Below are positions 1-8,162 of a DNA stretch of 64,000 bases, in pieces (position 1 is the first letter of the stretch; each line of letters starts with the position of its first letter). A program made the position numbers and the translations under genes. The notes under the pieces were generated by a model. It saw only the letters and a program-made list of their open reading frames with translations. It was not told the origin of the DNA and ran no database searches. The DNA is from Methanobacteriota archaeon (GTDB taxonomy: Archaea > Halobacteriota > Methanomicrobia > Methanomicrobiales > Methanocorpusculaceae), in assembly GCA_023396065.1 (NCBI GenBank), contig JAEWXF010000033.1, positions 1-64,000 on the forward strand, given 5' to 3'.

Positions 1-414
1 CTGGAACTGTTACAGATCACGTACCGCGGAGTTAGCGGCGGCATGCATCAGTATGACGTCACCACCCCGGGATACAGTGACATCATCATCGCGGAAGAAA
101 CCTCACCCGTCGTCCCGCCGACCCCGGCACCGGTCGTCAGTGACAACGGCGGCGCAGACGACGGCCTTGAACTGCTGGCTCAAGCCGGAGTGAACAAACC
201 CACCCCGACCGCAACCCCAACAGCGGGAACACCGACGGTATCCACGAAGCCGACCGCACCAACAACCACCGCATCACCCGCTCCCACGGGAACCGTGCCG
301 GTGGGAACGGAGACCACCACACCGCAGCCTACCTCAACACAGGCACCAATTCCTGCGGCAGGGCTTCTCCTCGGCATGGGTGCCGCTGCACTCATCCTGC
401 GGCGCAACCGGTAA
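1..414 (+). CDS. C-terminal end of a cell-surface protein with sorting-type tail (partial)
   Basis: The reading frame is open from base 1, so the first visible ATG at 43 is probably internal and the gene starts before the window. About 137 residues are seen. Residues from roughly 45 onward form a long Thr/Pro-rich linker typical of S-layer-associated or extracellular archaeal proteins. The end is a short hydrophobic segment (PAAGLLLGMGAAALIL) followed by RRNR and the stop. That layout, Thr/Pro linker plus helix plus basic tail, resembles the PGF-CTERM class of archaeosortase substrates, although I do not see a clear PGF motif. The catalytic or binding part of the protein lies outside the window, so its function cannot be told. 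Confidence 0.75.
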   Translation: MELLQITYRGVSGGMHQYDVTTPGYSDIIIAEETSPVVPPTPAPVVSDNGGADDGLELLAQAGVNKPTPTATPTAGTPTVSTKPTAPTTTASPAPTGTVPVGTETTTPQPTSTQAPIPAAGLLLGMGAAALILRRNR

Positions 415-670
415 TCACTCCCTTTTTCGGTACCCGGGCAGTACAGGATCCGTCGGACATCTCCCGCATTCGAAATATTTCCACCCCATTTGTAGTACAT
501 CCAGGCATGAATGTATACTCTGTTGGAAACATTTGATAGACAACAACCGAAAAACACAGCAGTAGGCACCTGAATGCGGAAAACCTACACCTGACGGATC
601 TACTGAGACCCGGGACTTACCGAACACCACCTCTTTTTAGGGACAACACCTGGACGTTGGTATCCCAATC

Positions 671-813
671 AAAATGGTTACCGGTATTCTTTGGACGTAT
701 GAAGTTGAATGAACCTGACTTTGCCGTGCCGATGAAAATGGTTCATGGGATTCTTTGGGCGGATTCGCGGTTAATTCAACTTCACACGCTCAAAAAATCC
801 CGGAAACCATTTT
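671..813. repeat. Long imperfect inverted repeat with an extra partial copy
   Basis: The arm at 671-715 matches the reverse complement of 769-813 at 38 of 45 positions by my count. A third, partial copy in direct orientation begins at 735 and shares AAAATGGTT and GATTCTTTGG with the arms. The spacer is 53 nt. Transcribed from either strand, this would fold into a long stem. It could be a miniature mobile element or a structured RNA. Confidence 0.75.
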
Positions 814-912
814 CATAGATATCTCAAAGTCAGAATTCAGAACATACGGAATCCCCACCCCGCAGGGCAGAAACTCCACACTGTTCCTCTCTCCCGTCTC
901 ACAGTATAAACA

Positions 913-972
913 GAGAAAGGGGAACACCCCGACAATAGAATACCATAGCAATATACCAGTCTCCCCTTTCTC
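913..972. promoter_or_regulatory. Perfect 11-bp inverted repeat upstream of the gene at 987
   Basis: GAGAAAGGGGA at 913-923 is the exact reverse complement of TCCCCTTTCTC at 962-972, with a 38-nt spacer that contains a TATA-like stretch (about 949-957). The downstream arm ends 14 nt before the ATG at 987. It may be a paired protein-binding site or a leader structure; which one depends on where transcription starts. Confidence 0.5.
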
Positions 973-986
973 GGGAAAATACCATT

Positions 987-1505
987 ATGCCAACCGACTT
1001 CATCCCGACCAGCACCGTAAAGGCCGCAACCCGCACCTTTACCAACCGAATCGTATCCGCCGACACCTACGACGCCGTCATCACCGCCCTCACCGGTGAC
1101 ACAAATCCCCTTGGCGCCTCCGCCTACCAGACCTCCGGAGAAACCAGACCCGGCATCGAAGTCACCTCCCAGACCTACCGGGCAGTCATCCAGCTCATCG
1201 AACCAAACGAAGGAAAAACCATCGGCAGCATCACCGTCACCGCCCCGACCCGGGCGGTCATCAACGCCGCCGCCGCCCGGATCGTCGCCGATGCCGACCT
1301 TGCCGCACTCTACGGTGAAGGAACCGACGCTGTCCAGAACCCCACCAAAGACGCATGGGGCGTCCGCATCAAGGTCCACGACCCCGCTGGCGAACTCTAC
1401 TACCTCAACCTCACCAGAAAAGACCTCAGAATCAGCTCCTACGAAAGCGACACCATCCTCGCCACCGTCGAAACCTGGGCAGACAGCATCGCAGCACTCA
1501 ACTAA
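987..1505 (+). CDS. Hypothetical soluble protein of 172 aa
   Basis: I do not recognise the family. The protein has no cysteine, no signal peptide and no membrane segment. It is rich in Ala and Thr, with alternating strand-like and helix-like stretches and a C-terminal amphipathic helix. The ATG at 987 is the first in frame after the inverted repeat. Codons are strongly C-ending (ATC, ACC, GTC), as in hypF nearby. It is convergent with the helicase gene, and a hairpin lies between them. The protein-like composition over the full frame supports a real gene. Confidence 0.7.
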   Translation: MPTDFIPTSTVKAATRTFTNRIVSADTYDAVITALTGDTNPLGASAYQTSGETRPGIEVTSQTYRAVIQLIEPNEGKTIGSITVTAPTRAVINAAAARIVADADLAALYGEGTDAVQNPTKDAWGVRIKVHDPAGELYYLNLTRKDLRISSYESDTILATVETWADSIAALN

Positions 1506-1552
1506 GATAACAGAACCTCATCCCCCGCACCCGCAAAACAACCGCAGACAAA

Positions 1553-1575
1553 GACCGGGAACAAACCTCCCGGTC
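1553..1575. terminator. Hairpin between convergent genes
   Basis: GACCGGGA (1553-1560) pairs perfectly with TCCCGGTC (1568-1575) around a 7-nt loop. It sits between the stops of the gene ending at 1505 and the helicase gene ending at 1606, so it may act for both strands. No long T-run follows on the plus strand. Confidence 0.5.
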
Positions 1576-1605
1576 CTCCCCCTCTGAAAAATAGAAGAAA
1601 CAGCC

Positions 1606-4305
1606 TCACTCCTGCTTCTTCTTCCGCACAACCCCTGCCGGCTGTCGTTCGGCCGGTGCATCCGTATCAATATCCACCGTAATACCAATCAGATACGCAT
1701 TCATCCGGTCAATCGCCTCACGATTCCGCGTATCCGCAGAAGCCGCCTTCTGATAACACGAATATGCCGTATCGCGGTCCCCGCGAAGATCATACACCTT
1801 CCCCAGCTCCGTCAGCGCATGACTCTCACTCGGATGATCCGCAACATAATTCCCCAGAGTCTTCAGCGCATCATCATACTTCCCGGCCCGCCGCAGATCA
1901 ACACCCGCCTCAATCGCATCCCGCACATCATCCCGCCGCCGCTTCGGCGCCGGAATAAACTGCGCCGCCTCCCGCTTCTTCCGCTCAATCCGATCCTGAA
2001 CCTCCTGCGTCGCCCGCCGGGGTGCCTTCACCGCCTCCTCCGTCTCATGCATCTCCCCTCTCAGCTTCCGGCCCTGCTCACCCTTCCCGGACCGAACCTT
2101 CCGGTCACCCTCATGCTCCCGCTTCGCCGCCGCACTCGCAGACCTCTTCTCCGCCACCCATGCCGGCGGCGCCTCCGCCTTCCCCCTCTTATCCGGAGAT
2201 CCTCCTGTGGATGACCGCTTCCCTGCCATCCAGTCCGACTCCTTCTTCTCCGCAGCATGCCGGTCAGCTTTCCGCCTCTCCTTATCCCGCTCCTCCTCCG
2301 CACACTCCAGCTCCGCAATCAGCTCAAGCGGATCATCCAGAACCCGGACCAGCCGCTCAATCTCAAGCAGCCGCTCCATCCCGATAAACTGCTCCGCCAT
2401 AATCCGCCCAAGAGGCGACAGCTCCAGAACCCCGCCATTCTTCCTCACCAGCTTATGCCGCAGAAGCTCCGGCAGCGGATCCTCCCCGCACCCCACCATC
2501 AGCTCCCCCACCCGCACAATATCCGCCTCCCGGCCGCGGCAGACAATCGCATTCGCCGCAAACTCCTCCGACGTCTCCTCAATCTCATACACCGGCGCAA
2601 CCTCCTCCATCTCACCCTTCAGAAGACGGATTGCCACCTCCTCCTCAGTCAGCTTCGTATCCCGCGAATACGAAGCCCCCGGCTCCGCCAGAATCACCAC
2701 ACGTCCCAGATCATGATAATCCGGCCGCCCCGCACGTCCCATCATCTGATGAAACTCCTGAACCGTCAGCCAGTTAATACCCATCGCAAGCGCATCAAAA
2801 ATAACCTGTGACGCCGGAAAATCCACACCCGCCGCAAGTGCCGCAGTCGTCACCACACACGCAAGCTTCCCCTCCTCAAACTGCCGCTCAACCGCTCGCC
2901 GCTCCTGCGACGTAAGACCCGCATGATACGGCGCCGCCAGCTTCCCGATCGCCTCCGCCACCGTATGACACCGGCTCCGGGCATTCGTAAAAATAATCGT
3001 CTGACCGCGGAACCCCTTCGACGACGTCTTATTATACTCCTCAAACACCAGCTTCTTCATATACGGAACCTTCGCATCCCTCTCCGTAAAAATTAGATGC
3101 CGCTCCAGAGCCACCGGCCGGTCCGCATACGACACAAGCATCGCCCCCAGCTTCTTCGCCAAAAGATGCGGTGACCCGATCGTCGCCGACAAATACAAAA
3201 ACTGTGCCTTCGGCGCAACATACTTCAGCCGGGCAATCAGACCATCCAGCCGGTGACCGCGTTCCGGATCCTCCAGCATCTGCACCTCATCAATAACAAC
3301 CGTACCAATATTGTGCAGACCCGCCCCCTTCCGAAGCAGATTATCCACACCCTCATACGTCCCCACAACAATCCCCCCGCCGGACCCCCGGTTCCCTACC
3401 GGCCGCGTCTCCGGCAGATTCACCCGGGACACACCCGTCATCACCGACGTCGTCGCCACCTTCGCATATCGCTGCGAAAACCGGTCATACTTCTGATTCG
3501 CCAAAGCAACCAGCGGCACCAGAAACAGCATCCGTCCCCGCCTCTCCAGATAATTCTTCAGACCCGCCATCTCACCGATAAACGTCTTCCCCGAAGCCGT
3601 AGCCGCAACCACCAGCAGATCCTTCCCGAACAAAAGCCCTGCCTCAACCGCCCGCTGCTGTGCCGGCATCAGACTCTCCACCCCGCAGACATCCACAAAC
3701 TCACGCGGCAGCGGAAGATTCTCAATCCGCTCCGTCGGCGTCTGCTCATGCGCCTCCAGCCGGTCAAACATCGTCTTCTTCGTATCCAGCGACTCCGGCT
3801 GAAGAATCGCCAGCACCATATCCAGATCCCGGTACTCCTCCAGCAGCTCCTCAATATGCACCTGCGTCCGCTTCCCCAGCTTCTTAATATGAGCCAGCTC
3901 CCGGCGCAGCTCACGCTTCGCACAATCCAGACACACAAACTCCTGACCGCACCGGATGCGCGTCTCCTCCGTAAGCGGCGTCAGCCGGTCATCAAACATG
4001 CACGTCCGGCACAGAGTAACCTTCTCCCACGGAATCTGCATACTCCGCAGAAAATCCTGAAACTCCGGCAGCGTCTCCGTCACCTGCACCATCCCGTTTG
4101 CCCGCAGAACCGTAATCAACTCCTTCGTCGGCGTCTTCTGAGCATGCGACGTCCCCGGCCTCCGAACAAAAAACTCAGAAGGCCGAATCCCCTTTGACGT
4201 CTCCTCCAGCTCCACCGTACCGATATGCTTTATCCTGCCGTTTTTCGAATCATCACAAAAATAGACTTTGTACCCTTTTTTATAGGGCTGAACAACCGTT
4301 ACCAC
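1606..4305 (-). CDS. Superfamily 2 DEAD/DEAH helicase with zinc motif and TPR-like tail
   Basis: An 899-residue ATP-dependent nucleic acid helicase. In order: an N-terminal domain; a Cys cluster (C99, C102, C119, C125, C128) that looks like a zinc site; motif I ATASGKT at 235-241; motif II DEVQ at about 339-342; motif III SAT at 373-375; and motif VI QMMGRAGRP in the second RecA domain. After about residue 670 there is a highly charged Lys/Arg/Glu linker and then a TPR-like repeat region. The layout recalls the euryarchaeal DUF5814 helicases, related to Ski2/Hel308. The start is GTG at 4305, just after the upstream regulator's stop, so the two genes are one transcript. DNA repair or RNA processing roles are inference. 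Confidence 0.85.
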   Translation of the reverse strand: MVTVVQPYKKGYKVYFCDDSKNGRIKHIGTVELEETSKGIRPSEFFVRRPGTSHAQKTPTKELITVLRANGMVQVTETLPEFQDFLRSMQIPWEKVTLCRTCMFDDRLTPLTEETRIRCGQEFVCLDCAKRELRRELAHIKKLGKRTQVHIEELLEEYRDLDMVLAILQPESLDTKKTMFDRLEAHEQTPTERIENLPLPREFVDVCGVESLMPAQQRAVEAGLLFGKDLLVVAATASGKTFIGEMAGLKNYLERRGRMLFLVPLVALANQKYDRFSQRYAKVATTSVMTGVSRVNLPETRPVGNRGSGGGIVVGTYEGVDNLLRKGAGLHNIGTVVIDEVQMLEDPERGHRLDGLIARLKYVAPKAQFLYLSATIGSPHLLAKKLGAMLVSYADRPVALERHLIFTERDAKVPYMKKLVFEEYNKTSSKGFRGQTIIFTNARSRCHTVAEAIGKLAAPYHAGLTSQERRAVERQFEEGKLACVVTTAALAAGVDFPASQVIFDALAMGINWLTVQEFHQMMGRAGRPDYHDLGRVVILAEPGASYSRDTKLTEEEVAIRLLKGEMEEVAPVYEIEETSEEFAANAIVCRGREADIVRVGELMVGCGEDPLPELLRHKLVRKNGGVLELSPLGRIMAEQFIGMERLLEIERLVRVLDDPLELIAELECAEEERDKERRKADRHAAEKKESDWMAGKRSSTGGSPDKRGKAEAPPAWVAEKRSASAAAKREHEGDRKVRSGKGEQGRKLRGEMHETEEAVKAPRRATQEVQDRIERKKREAAQFIPAPKRRRDDVRDAIEAGVDLRRAGKYDDALKTLGNYVADHPSESHALTELGKVYDLRGDRDTAYSCYQKAASADTRNREAIDRMNAYLIGITVDIDTDAPAERQPAGVVRKKKQE

Positions 4306-4308
4306 GTA

Positions 4309-5106
4309 TTAACTCACCAGTTCATGTATCGTATAGGAGAGGCCCGCCGTCTCCAGCCGCTTGAGGAAATCCGTAAACTCCTCATCCACAATAAGCATCA
4401 GACAGTGCATTCCGTGGAATGCCGCCTCAATCACCCCTTCCCGCGCTCCGAAAAACATATCCGGCGTAACATTCACGCGTTTCAGCGCAAGATACGCCTC
4501 CAGACCCACCGCTCCCACAACATCCGCCTTCTTCACCAGCGGCAGAAGCTTCTCATGAGAAATCATCTTCGACCCCCCGCGTTCAATCCGCGGAACCTTC
4601 GCAACCTCAATCTTACCCTCCGTATGCTCAATAATACCCGCAAGCCGTGCAACACCAACATCCATCCCCGCCTTCGCATCCGCAACAATCATACCCATCG
4701 CCGTCTGCGGCTGCCGTCCCGCATACAGCCACCCGTCCTTCATATACACACCAACCGAATCCCCGGCTTTCAGATCAGAATCCGCAATTGCCGCCCACGT
4801 CGCCACCTGATGAATAATATCGCGGCGCACATGGCGGGCATATGCCTCAAGAATCTCAGCATTATTTAAAACCCACTCAACGCCTTTATGCGTCACATAA
4901 TACCGTCCGCGTCCCTCCGCACTCACATACCCGTCCTCAGCAAGATCACGTACATACTCGGAAATTGCCTGCGGCGTAACCCCGAGCTTCTCCGCAATCT
5001 CCTGCTGGCGAACCGACGGCTGGTGTTCTGCAACTTCTACGAGGACCTGAAAGCGCGTCGTCTCACGTTTGCTTCTCAGGATATTAGCTAGCGGATCATC
5101 TGGCAT
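4309..5106 (-). CDS. Winged-helix transcriptional regulator
   Basis: 265 residues. The N-terminal 20-85 region is a winged helix with recognition helix around QQEIAEKLGVTPQAISEYV and a wing ending YYVTHKGVEW. The C-terminal 170 residues form an alpha/beta domain, probably ligand-binding, that I cannot name. The ATG at 5106 has CCAGGAG about 9 nt upstream, and a TATA-like CAATATATG lies near 5142-5150, so this start is well supported. It is first in an operon with the helicase (3 nt apart) and divergent from hypF. It could control either unit. Its targets are unknown. Confidence 0.85.
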   Translation of the reverse strand: MPDDPLANILRSKRETTRFQVLVEVAEHQPSVRQQEIAEKLGVTPQAISEYVRDLAEDGYVSAEGRGRYYVTHKGVEWVLNNAEILEAYARHVRRDIIHQVATWAAIADSDLKAGDSVGVYMKDGWLYAGRQPQTAMGMIVADAKAGMDVGVARLAGIIEHTEGKIEVAKVPRIERGGSKMISHEKLLPLVKKADVVGAVGLEAYLALKRVNVTPDMFFGAREGVIEAAFHGMHCLMLIVDEEFTDFLKRLETAGLSYTIHELVS

Positions 5107-5227
5107 ATCATATACTCCTGGTTATCTCGTGCAGAAACTCTACACATATATTGTCCGCCGCTCCGCATTAATTCTCGCGTTGGGTCCGGGCAACTCGCAC
5201 CAAAAAGTCCGTGCGGTTTGGCAACAC

Positions 5228-5236
5228 TTTATATCC
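5228..5236 (+). promoter_or_regulatory. TATA box of hypF
   Basis: TTTATATCC sits 33-41 nt before the ATG at 5269. The frame is also open upstream to ATGs at 5218 and 5251, but a transcript starting about 25 nt after this box would begin near 5256-5260 and exclude both. This box therefore decides the start choice. Confidence 0.6.
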
Positions 5237-5268
5237 TCTGTGAGTCCATAATGGTTTTTGAGTTTAAA

Positions 5269-7503
5269 ATGCATTGCGGCAGAATCATTGTACGCGGAAT
5301 CGTCCAGGGCGTCGGATTTCGTCCGTTCGTCTACGCAGCAGCTGTACGGTTCGGCATCCGTGGAACAGTGATCAATCACGGCAGCGAAGTAGAAATTATC
5401 GCCTGCGGTGACCAATTTCAGGAGTTCTGCAACACCGTCTCAACGGGCCCCAAGATGTCGGTCATCGACTCCGTAAGCATCCAGCCGCTTCCGGACAACA
5501 CCTCTGTTCCGGACACCTTCGAAATTCTGCCCAGCAGAGACGGTGCGCGGTCCGGCTGTATTCCGGCTGACATCGCCACCTGCGACAAATGCCTTACCGA
5601 CATCCTCAACCCGGCAAGCCGGTACTACGGATACTGGGCCACATCCTGTACCGACTGCGGCCCGCGGTACAGCATCATCCACTCCGTCCCCTACGATCGG
5701 GAACGAACCTCCATGGAACCCTACCCTCCCTGTCCCGACTGCCGCACCGATTACCATAACCCGGAAAACCGCAGACATCACGCCCAGACCATCGCCTGCA
5801 GCGCCTGCGGCCCTGCCCTCTCCCTCCTGACCGGCACCGGAACACCCGTTCCGGCAGACGACCCCGTCATCGCCGCCGCACAACTGCTCGACAACGGCTC
5901 CATCATCGCCATTCGCGGCATTGGCGGATTTCATATCTGCTGCATCGAAGAATCCGCAAACCGCCTCAAAACACTCCTCGGCAGACCGCATCAGTCGCTT
6001 GCCGTCATGATGCAGCCGGAAACCCTCAAAGACTACGTCGTACCCGGAAGCGAAGCCGACCGGGAACTCCTGACCGGACCGGTTCATCCGATCATGATTC
6101 TGGACAAACGCGACCCCGACTCCCACCCTGACCTCTCGGAACTGCACAACCTCGGCGTCATGCTCCCCTACACCGGCCTGCACCACCTCCTGTTCCAGCA
6201 CCTCCGGCACCCGCTGCTCGTCATGACCAGTGCAAACGCGCCGGGAACCCCGATGATCACCGAAACCTCCTACATCATCGAACGGATGGGAAACATTGCC
6301 GAGTTCATCCTGACCCATAACCGGCAGATCGTCAACCGGTGCGACGACTCCGTCGTCCGCGACGGATACCTGATCCGGCTCTCCCGGGGCCTTGCACCCC
6401 TGCGAACCGCCATGGATCTGGGACCCACACAAATTCTCGGCGTCGGCCCCGAACTCAACGCCAACGCCACCATCTACAAAGACGGTTTCCTCGTAACATC
6501 CCCGCATATTGGCAACATCCGCAACCCTCCGACCGTTGCATACCTGAAAGAAACAATCACAAAACTCACCAGCCTCACCGGCTCCCGTCCGGCAATCATC
6601 GCACATGACCTCCATCCGCAGTTCCTCAGCACCCGTCTCGCCCATGAACTTGCAGAACAGTATGATGCCACTCTCTGCCCGGTCCAGCATCACCGGGCAC
6701 ACATCGCCTCCGTAACCACGGAAAACGTCGTCGGTATCGCCATCGACGGTGTCGGATACGGTGACGATGCCACCATCTGGGGCGGGGAAATACTCACCGG
6801 CTCGCCCGGCACCGGCTACACCCGTACCGGACACCTGGAGAGTGTTCTCATGCCGGGCGGCGACCTTGCAACAAAATTCCCGGAACGCATGCTCTACGGC
6901 ATCCTCCCGGACGACGCGACACGGGACATACTTGCAGAACGCGGCTGGGACGCAGTATCGCTGCGTGTACTTGCCCAGCAGACCGCAAAACGGTTCAACT
7001 GCCCGGAGACAACATCGACAGGCCGGGTTCTGGACGCAGCGGCGGCGCTTCTCGGCATCTGCCGCGAACGTACCTATGACGGTGAACCGTCCATGGTACT
7101 CGAAGCCCGGGCCGCCCGCGGCACCCCGCAGCCGATGAAAATACACATCACCGCAGGTTCCGGAGGTTCTGATGTCCTGATGACCTCAGACCTCCTCAGA
7201 GAAGGCCGCGCAATGCTCATCGCCGGCGTCCCGACGGGCGACATCGCCGCCTCCATCCAGACCGCCCTCGCAAAAGGCATCGCAGAACTTGCCGTCCGGT
7301 CTGCGGAACGGACCGGCATCCGGACCGCCGCACTCTCCGGCGGCGTTGCCATCAACCGGACCATTCGGGAAACCATCATCGCCGACCTTGCCGCAGCCGA
7401 AATTCCCTGCATCATCAATCCCCGTTACCCCTTTGGTGACGGCTGTATATCTTGCGGTCAGGTAGTAACCGCGGGAATCCTCTCCAAAGAAGGAAAATTA
7501 TGA
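5269..7503 (+). CDS. hypF: Carbamoyltransferase HypF, [NiFe] hydrogenase maturation
   Basis: HypF makes the thiocarbamate on HypE that becomes the cyanide ligands of the [NiFe] site, using carbamoyl phosphate and ATP. All family domains are present in order: acylphosphatase domain (IIVRGIVQGVGFRPFVY), two Cys4 zinc fingers (CDKC...CTDCG and CPDC...CSACG), a YrdC-like domain, and the Kae1-like C-terminal domain (HHRAH; LSGGVAINRTIRE). About 744 residues, the usual length. ATG 5269 is chosen because the TATA box at 5228-5236 excludes the earlier ATGs. The stop overlaps the next ATG (ATGA). HypC, D and E are not in the window. Confidence 0.96.
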   Translation: MHCGRIIVRGIVQGVGFRPFVYAAAVRFGIRGTVINHGSEVEIIACGDQFQEFCNTVSTGPKMSVIDSVSIQPLPDNTSVPDTFEILPSRDGARSGCIPADIATCDKCLTDILNPASRYYGYWATSCTDCGPRYSIIHSVPYDRERTSMEPYPPCPDCRTDYHNPENRRHHAQTIACSACGPALSLLTGTGTPVPADDPVIAAAQLLDNGSIIAIRGIGGFHICCIEESANRLKTLLGRPHQSLAVMMQPETLKDYVVPGSEADRELLTGPVHPIMILDKRDPDSHPDLSELHNLGVMLPYTGLHHLLFQHLRHPLLVMTSANAPGTPMITETSYIIERMGNIAEFILTHNRQIVNRCDDSVVRDGYLIRLSRGLAPLRTAMDLGPTQILGVGPELNANATIYKDGFLVTSPHIGNIRNPPTVAYLKETITKLTSLTGSRPAIIAHDLHPQFLSTRLAHELAEQYDATLCPVQHHRAHIASVTTENVVGIAIDGVGYGDDATIWGGEILTGSPGTGYTRTGHLESVLMPGGDLATKFPERMLYGILPDDATRDILAERGWDAVSLRVLAQQTAKRFNCPETTSTGRVLDAAAALLGICRERTYDGEPSMVLEARAARGTPQPMKIHITAGSGGSDVLMTSDLLREGRAMLIAGVPTGDIAASIQTALAKGIAELAVRSAERTGIRTAALSGGVAINRTIRETIIADLAAAEIPCIINPRYPFGDGCISCGQVVTAGILSKEGKL

Positions 7504-8120
7504 ACACTCCTGCAAAAACGCAGACCCCGACCTTTGCCGAAGAAAACGGCTCAATCCTGATCGACGTCCACATCAGCAGTACGGATCAGTTCTATAACCT
7601 GCTTGACCCCTCCCCGGAGGAGGAAAAGGATCTGGATGAAGACACGGAAACCTACATCCGCAACGCCGTAGAAGACCTGACACCCGAAGAACGGCAGCGG
7701 GCGAAGGTCGTATTGTATCTCAGCCCGAACCTCTACCAGAACAGCATTACCCGGAACAACATGGAACGTGCGGTTTCGGCGAACTTCGCCTACCGGCTGC
7801 ATCATGAAAAACGAAAGTACGAGTTCGCCATGTGGCGGGGCAAACGGTATCTTATCCGCGGCCTGATCTTCCTTGTCATCTGTCTCGTGGTCAGCAGTGT
7901 ATTCACCCGCATCTTTGCAGACAATGATATTAACCTCGCATTCGCCCAGAGTTTTGTCATCATCGGCTGGGTCGCACTGTGGAAACCGGTCGAGTTTTAC
8001 CTCTACGACCGGCGTGATCTGCTGGATGATCTTGAAGTACTGGAAACCCTGTCCACGATTCCGGTCGAAACACGGAAAGGCAACTCGGATATCGAAAATG
8101 AAACACTCGTGCTGATGTAA
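7500..8120 (+). CDS. Two-helix membrane protein coupled to hypF
   Basis: 206 residues, family not recognised. An acidic soluble N-terminal half (about 1-115) precedes two membrane segments at roughly 118-139 and 146-165, then a cytosolic acidic tail. The ATG at 7500 overlaps the hypF stop as ATGA and has GAAGGA just upstream, so it is translationally coupled; the longer frame from 7452 is rejected. Coupling to a hydrogenase maturation gene hints at, but does not prove, a related role. Confidence 0.8.
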   Translation: MNTPAKTQTPTFAEENGSILIDVHISSTDQFYNLLDPSPEEEKDLDEDTETYIRNAVEDLTPEERQRAKVVLYLSPNLYQNSITRNNMERAVSANFAYRLHHEKRKYEFAMWRGKRYLIRGLIFLVICLVVSSVFTRIFADNDINLAFAQSFVIIGWVALWKPVEFYLYDRRDLLDDLEVLETLSTIPVETRKGNSDIENETLVLM

Positions 8121-8162
8121 TCCGAAAAAACTGCAGCAGCACCGAGACAAAAAAAGAATTTT

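Larger units (their letters stand above)
415..986. other. Intergenic region without a gene, with inverted repeats
   Basis: I find no convincing coding sequence in these 572 bases; short ORFs here look random. The region holds a 45-nt inverted repeat with a third partial copy (671-813) and an 11-bp inverted repeat (913-923 with 962-972). TATA-like stretches lie at about 903-911 and 949-957, upstream of the gene at 987. Confidence 0.6.

Noticed and set aside
3253..4197. 314-codon frame antisense to the helicase
   Set aside because: Extreme Arg/Leu/Pro content and no domain; mirrors helicase codons.
5440..7146. 568-codon frame antisense to hypF
   Set aside because: Shadow of hypF; all HypF domains are on the plus strand.
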